A stretch of 7,014 nt of DNA from the NCBI GenBank assembly GCA_013697265.1, contig JACCXE010000025.1:1-7014 (forward strand), given 5' to 3'. A program made the position numbers and the translations under genes. Origin of the DNA: Actinomycetota bacterium (GTDB lineage Bacteria > Actinomycetota > Acidimicrobiia > Acidimicrobiales > JACCXE01). Shown here one piece after another: positions 5,806 through 7,014 of the stretch. The notes below the pieces were generated by a model, which saw nothing but the letters and a program-made list of their open reading frames with translations, did no database searches and was not told the origin of the DNA. Position 1 is the stretch's first letter; the number at the start of each line of letters is the position of its first letter.

Positions 5806-6665
5806 ACGTTTGCGGGGAGCAGCCGGGCGAAGTTTTCGAAGAAGACGAAGAGGGTGATGGCCATCGGAACGAGGGCGACCGGCCATACGACCCACTTGTG
5901 GCCGACGGCCCGGCGGATCATGTAGGCCACGAGCCACACGCCGGCGAAGGCAATGCCGGCCAGAACTGCGGGCCCGCGCGCTGCCGTGCCGCCGCTGAGT
6001 CCTGCCTCGTCTTCGAACACGGGCGGCGCCTCGGCTTTCGGGGGGGTCGGGTCGACTGCCGGTGCTTGCGCGGCCTCGCCGACGAGCTTGGCCGTCACGA
6101 CCATGCGCTGACTGGCCGAGAAACGCGGGTGGCACGTGGTGAGCGTGAGCCGGTTGTCTTCGGTGTTGTCGAGTACCTCGACCTGGCTCGGCTTCACGAT
6201 TGTGGTTTCGATCACCTCGTAGCGGAAGCTGCCTTGCAGCGTTGTGACGAGAATCGGGTCGTTGGGCTGTAGTTCGTCGAGGTTGTAGAACGGCGCGCCG
6301 TAGGTAGTGCGGTGCCCGGCGATCGCAGCGTTTCCGGGCTGGCCCGGCATTGGCGTGTTCGGGTAGTGGCCCGGCGCCTTTTTGAGATCGTCGACTCCGA
6401 CGCCCTGCACCACGGTCTTTTCCGTGCCGGTGCGGGGGATTTTGATGATCGCAATGGCCGTGCCAGTGGGCATGGGCGGCGCGAACTCGTCCGGTCCCTT
6501 CGGAGCCTCGACCTGGAGTTCCTTGAAGTCCTGTTTCAACGTGGTCTGGCTGCGGGACTCGGCCAGACCCGTCCCCCAGAGCTGATAGGCAACGAAAAGC
6601 AACATCAAAGTGCCGGCCGCCATGAAGACGCGGCCGATCGCAGACACAACCGGTCGCCATCCCAC
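5802..6665 (-). CDS. Class E sortase with two extra C-terminal membrane helices
   Basis: 287 residues from a GTG at 6665. An N-terminal signal anchor (about 12-34, RVFMAAGTLMLLFVAYQLWG) is followed by an extracytoplasmic linker and the sortase barrel from about 66. Catalytic residues are His118 in IAGHRTTYGAPFYNLDEL, Cys178 in LTLTTCHPRFSASQR, and Arg187. The GHRTTYGAPF box is typical of actinobacterial class E enzymes, which join sorting-signal proteins to the cell wall. After a proline-rich linker (200-216) come two further hydrophobic helices (about 232-250 and 258-276), giving three in total. TACGTT lies seven bases upstream of the GTG and could be the -10 of a leaderless transcript. An ATG at 6740 would add 25 residues (MGRNHGTGAC...) and overlap the ccmA ATG. 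An even longer frame to 6971 is only antisense to ccmA. No sorting-signal substrate lies in the window. Confidence 0.92.
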   Translation of the reverse strand: MGWRPVVSAIGRVFMAAGTLMLLFVAYQLWGTGLAESRSQTTLKQDFKELQVEAPKGPDEFAPPMPTGTAIAIIKIPRTGTEKTVVQGVGVDDLKKAPGHYPNTPMPGQPGNAAIAGHRTTYGAPFYNLDELQPNDPILVTTLQGSFRYEVIETTIVKPSQVEVLDNTEDNRLTLTTCHPRFSASQRMVVTAKLVGEAAQAPAVDPTPPKAEAPPVFEDEAGLSGGTAARGPAVLAGIAFAGVWLVAYMIRRAVGHKWVVWPVALVPMAITLFVFFENFARLLPANV

Positions 6666-6704
6666 GGTGCCGAACGTAGTTGGCAAGGCGGCCTGCTTGG
6701 TAAC

Positions 6705-6722
6705 ACGGGCACATGCGCCCGT
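6705..6722. promoter_or_regulatory. 18-base near-palindrome between sortase and ccmA
   Basis: ACGGGC (6705-6710) and GCCCGT (6717-6722) flank a CATG-centred core; of nine base pairs, one mismatches. It sits just upstream of TACCAT (6722-6727), a TAnnnT -10 candidate for ccmA, and downstream of TTGGTA (6697-6702), a weak -35 at a long 19-base spacing. It is a candidate operator for the divergent pair, with no binding protein identified. Confidence 0.35.
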
Positions 6723-6738
6723 ACCATGGTTGCGCCCC

Positions 6739-7014
6739 ATGGCCGTCGTCCGTCTCCGTTCCGTTGTCGCGCTGCTCGGCGGCTTCCCCGCACTCGCGGG
6801 CGCTGATCTGACGGTGGACTCTGGTGAGGCGGTGCTGCTACGAGGGCCGAACGGCGCGGGCAAGTCGACCGTTTTGCGGGTATGCGCCGGCCTGGTGCCG
6901 GTGGCGCAGGGCGAGGCCGAGGTGCTCGGCGTTGATCTAACGAAAGACCGGCGTGCGGTGCGCCGCCGCATCGCGCTGCTCGGCCACGCCGGACTGCTCT
7001 ACGACGATCTGACC
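6739..7014 (+). CDS. ccmA: Haem exporter ABC ATPase CcmA (N-terminal part, cut by window edge)
   Basis: 92 codons to the right edge with no stop. The Walker A loop is GPNGAGKST (36-44) after VRLRSVVALLGGFPALAGADLT, the usual first strands of an ABC ATPase. The LLGHAGLLYDDLT at the edge is the CcmA form of the Q-loop region, where a GH-x-x-GLY/IK-like sequence replaces the common Q. In the known system CcmA drives the CcmB/CcmC membrane complex that loads haem onto CcmE for c-type cytochrome assembly. The LSGGQ and Walker B motifs lie beyond the window, as would ccmB and ccmC if the operon is conserved. The ATG at 6739 overlaps an upstream ATG of the opposite strand by two bases, one reason to prefer the shorter sortase. 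A different ABC ATPase remains possible because only the N-terminal part is visible. Confidence 0.85.
   Translation, partial: MAVVRLRSVVALLGGFPALAGADLTVDSGEAVLLRGPNGAGKSTVLRVCAGLVPVAQGEAEVLGVDLTKDRRAVRRRIALLGHAGLLYDDLT

Noticed and set aside
6666..6971. N-terminal extension of the sortase to 6971 or 6740
   Set aside because: The extra residues are antisense to the Walker A region of ccmA or form an unlikely N-terminus, while a normal signal-anchor start is available at the GTG 6665.
1..7014. CRISPR arrays, tRNA or rRNA genes, insertion sequences, phage or defence genes
   Set aside because: No direct-repeat arrays, no recognisable tRNA or rRNA sequence, no transposase or integrase frame and no defence-type domain is visible; almost all bases belong to ordinary chromosomal genes.

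Overview
The window looks like chromosomal DNA of a high-GC (by eye roughly mid-60s percent) Gram-positive actinobacterium. Supporting signs are a class E sortase, an EchA6-like crotonase, an ArsR/AHSA1 gene pair, a CcmA-type haem exporter ATPase beside CcdA, very tight gene packing, and several starts without a Shine-Dalgarno but with an actinobacterial TAnnnT -10 close upstream. An acidimicrobial-type lineage is my guess; the sequence does not prove it.

Layout, left to right. Positions 1-2116 are read on the minus strand: a glycosyltransferase and a two-helix membrane protein form one unit, followed by an ArsR-family regulator and an SRPBCC/AHSA1 protein (cut by the left edge) with their own promoter. 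That promoter has a perfect palindrome lying between the -35 and -10. From 2202 the plus strand carries a crotonase-family enzyme, an intergenic patch with two strong GC hairpins, and GDP-mannose 4,6-dehydratase (gmd). A small GlsB/YeaQ-type membrane protein on the minus strand shares a CTAG stop with gmd. Head-to-head with it, a second crotonase that has lost both catalytic glutamates (EchA6-like) runs straight into ccdA. A class E sortase on the minus strand meets ccdA tail-to-tail with overlapping stops and meets ccmA head-to-head; ccmA is cut by the right edge.

How the genes may work together. CcdA (carrying reducing power across the membrane) and CcmA (ATPase of the haem exporter) suggest a cytochrome c maturation locus continuing to the right, with a sortase gene inserted on the opposite strand. 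ArsR and AHSA1 form a self-regulated pair. The glycosyltransferase and Gmd point to surface glycan or glycolipid synthesis, but they are on opposite strands and separated by a crotonase. No intergenic gap reaches 300 bases, and I see no RNA genes, mobile elements or CRISPR. I found no clear new multi-gene system. The best leads are the EchA6-like/ccdA coupling, the sortase inside the ccd/ccm locus, and the ArsR promoter design.
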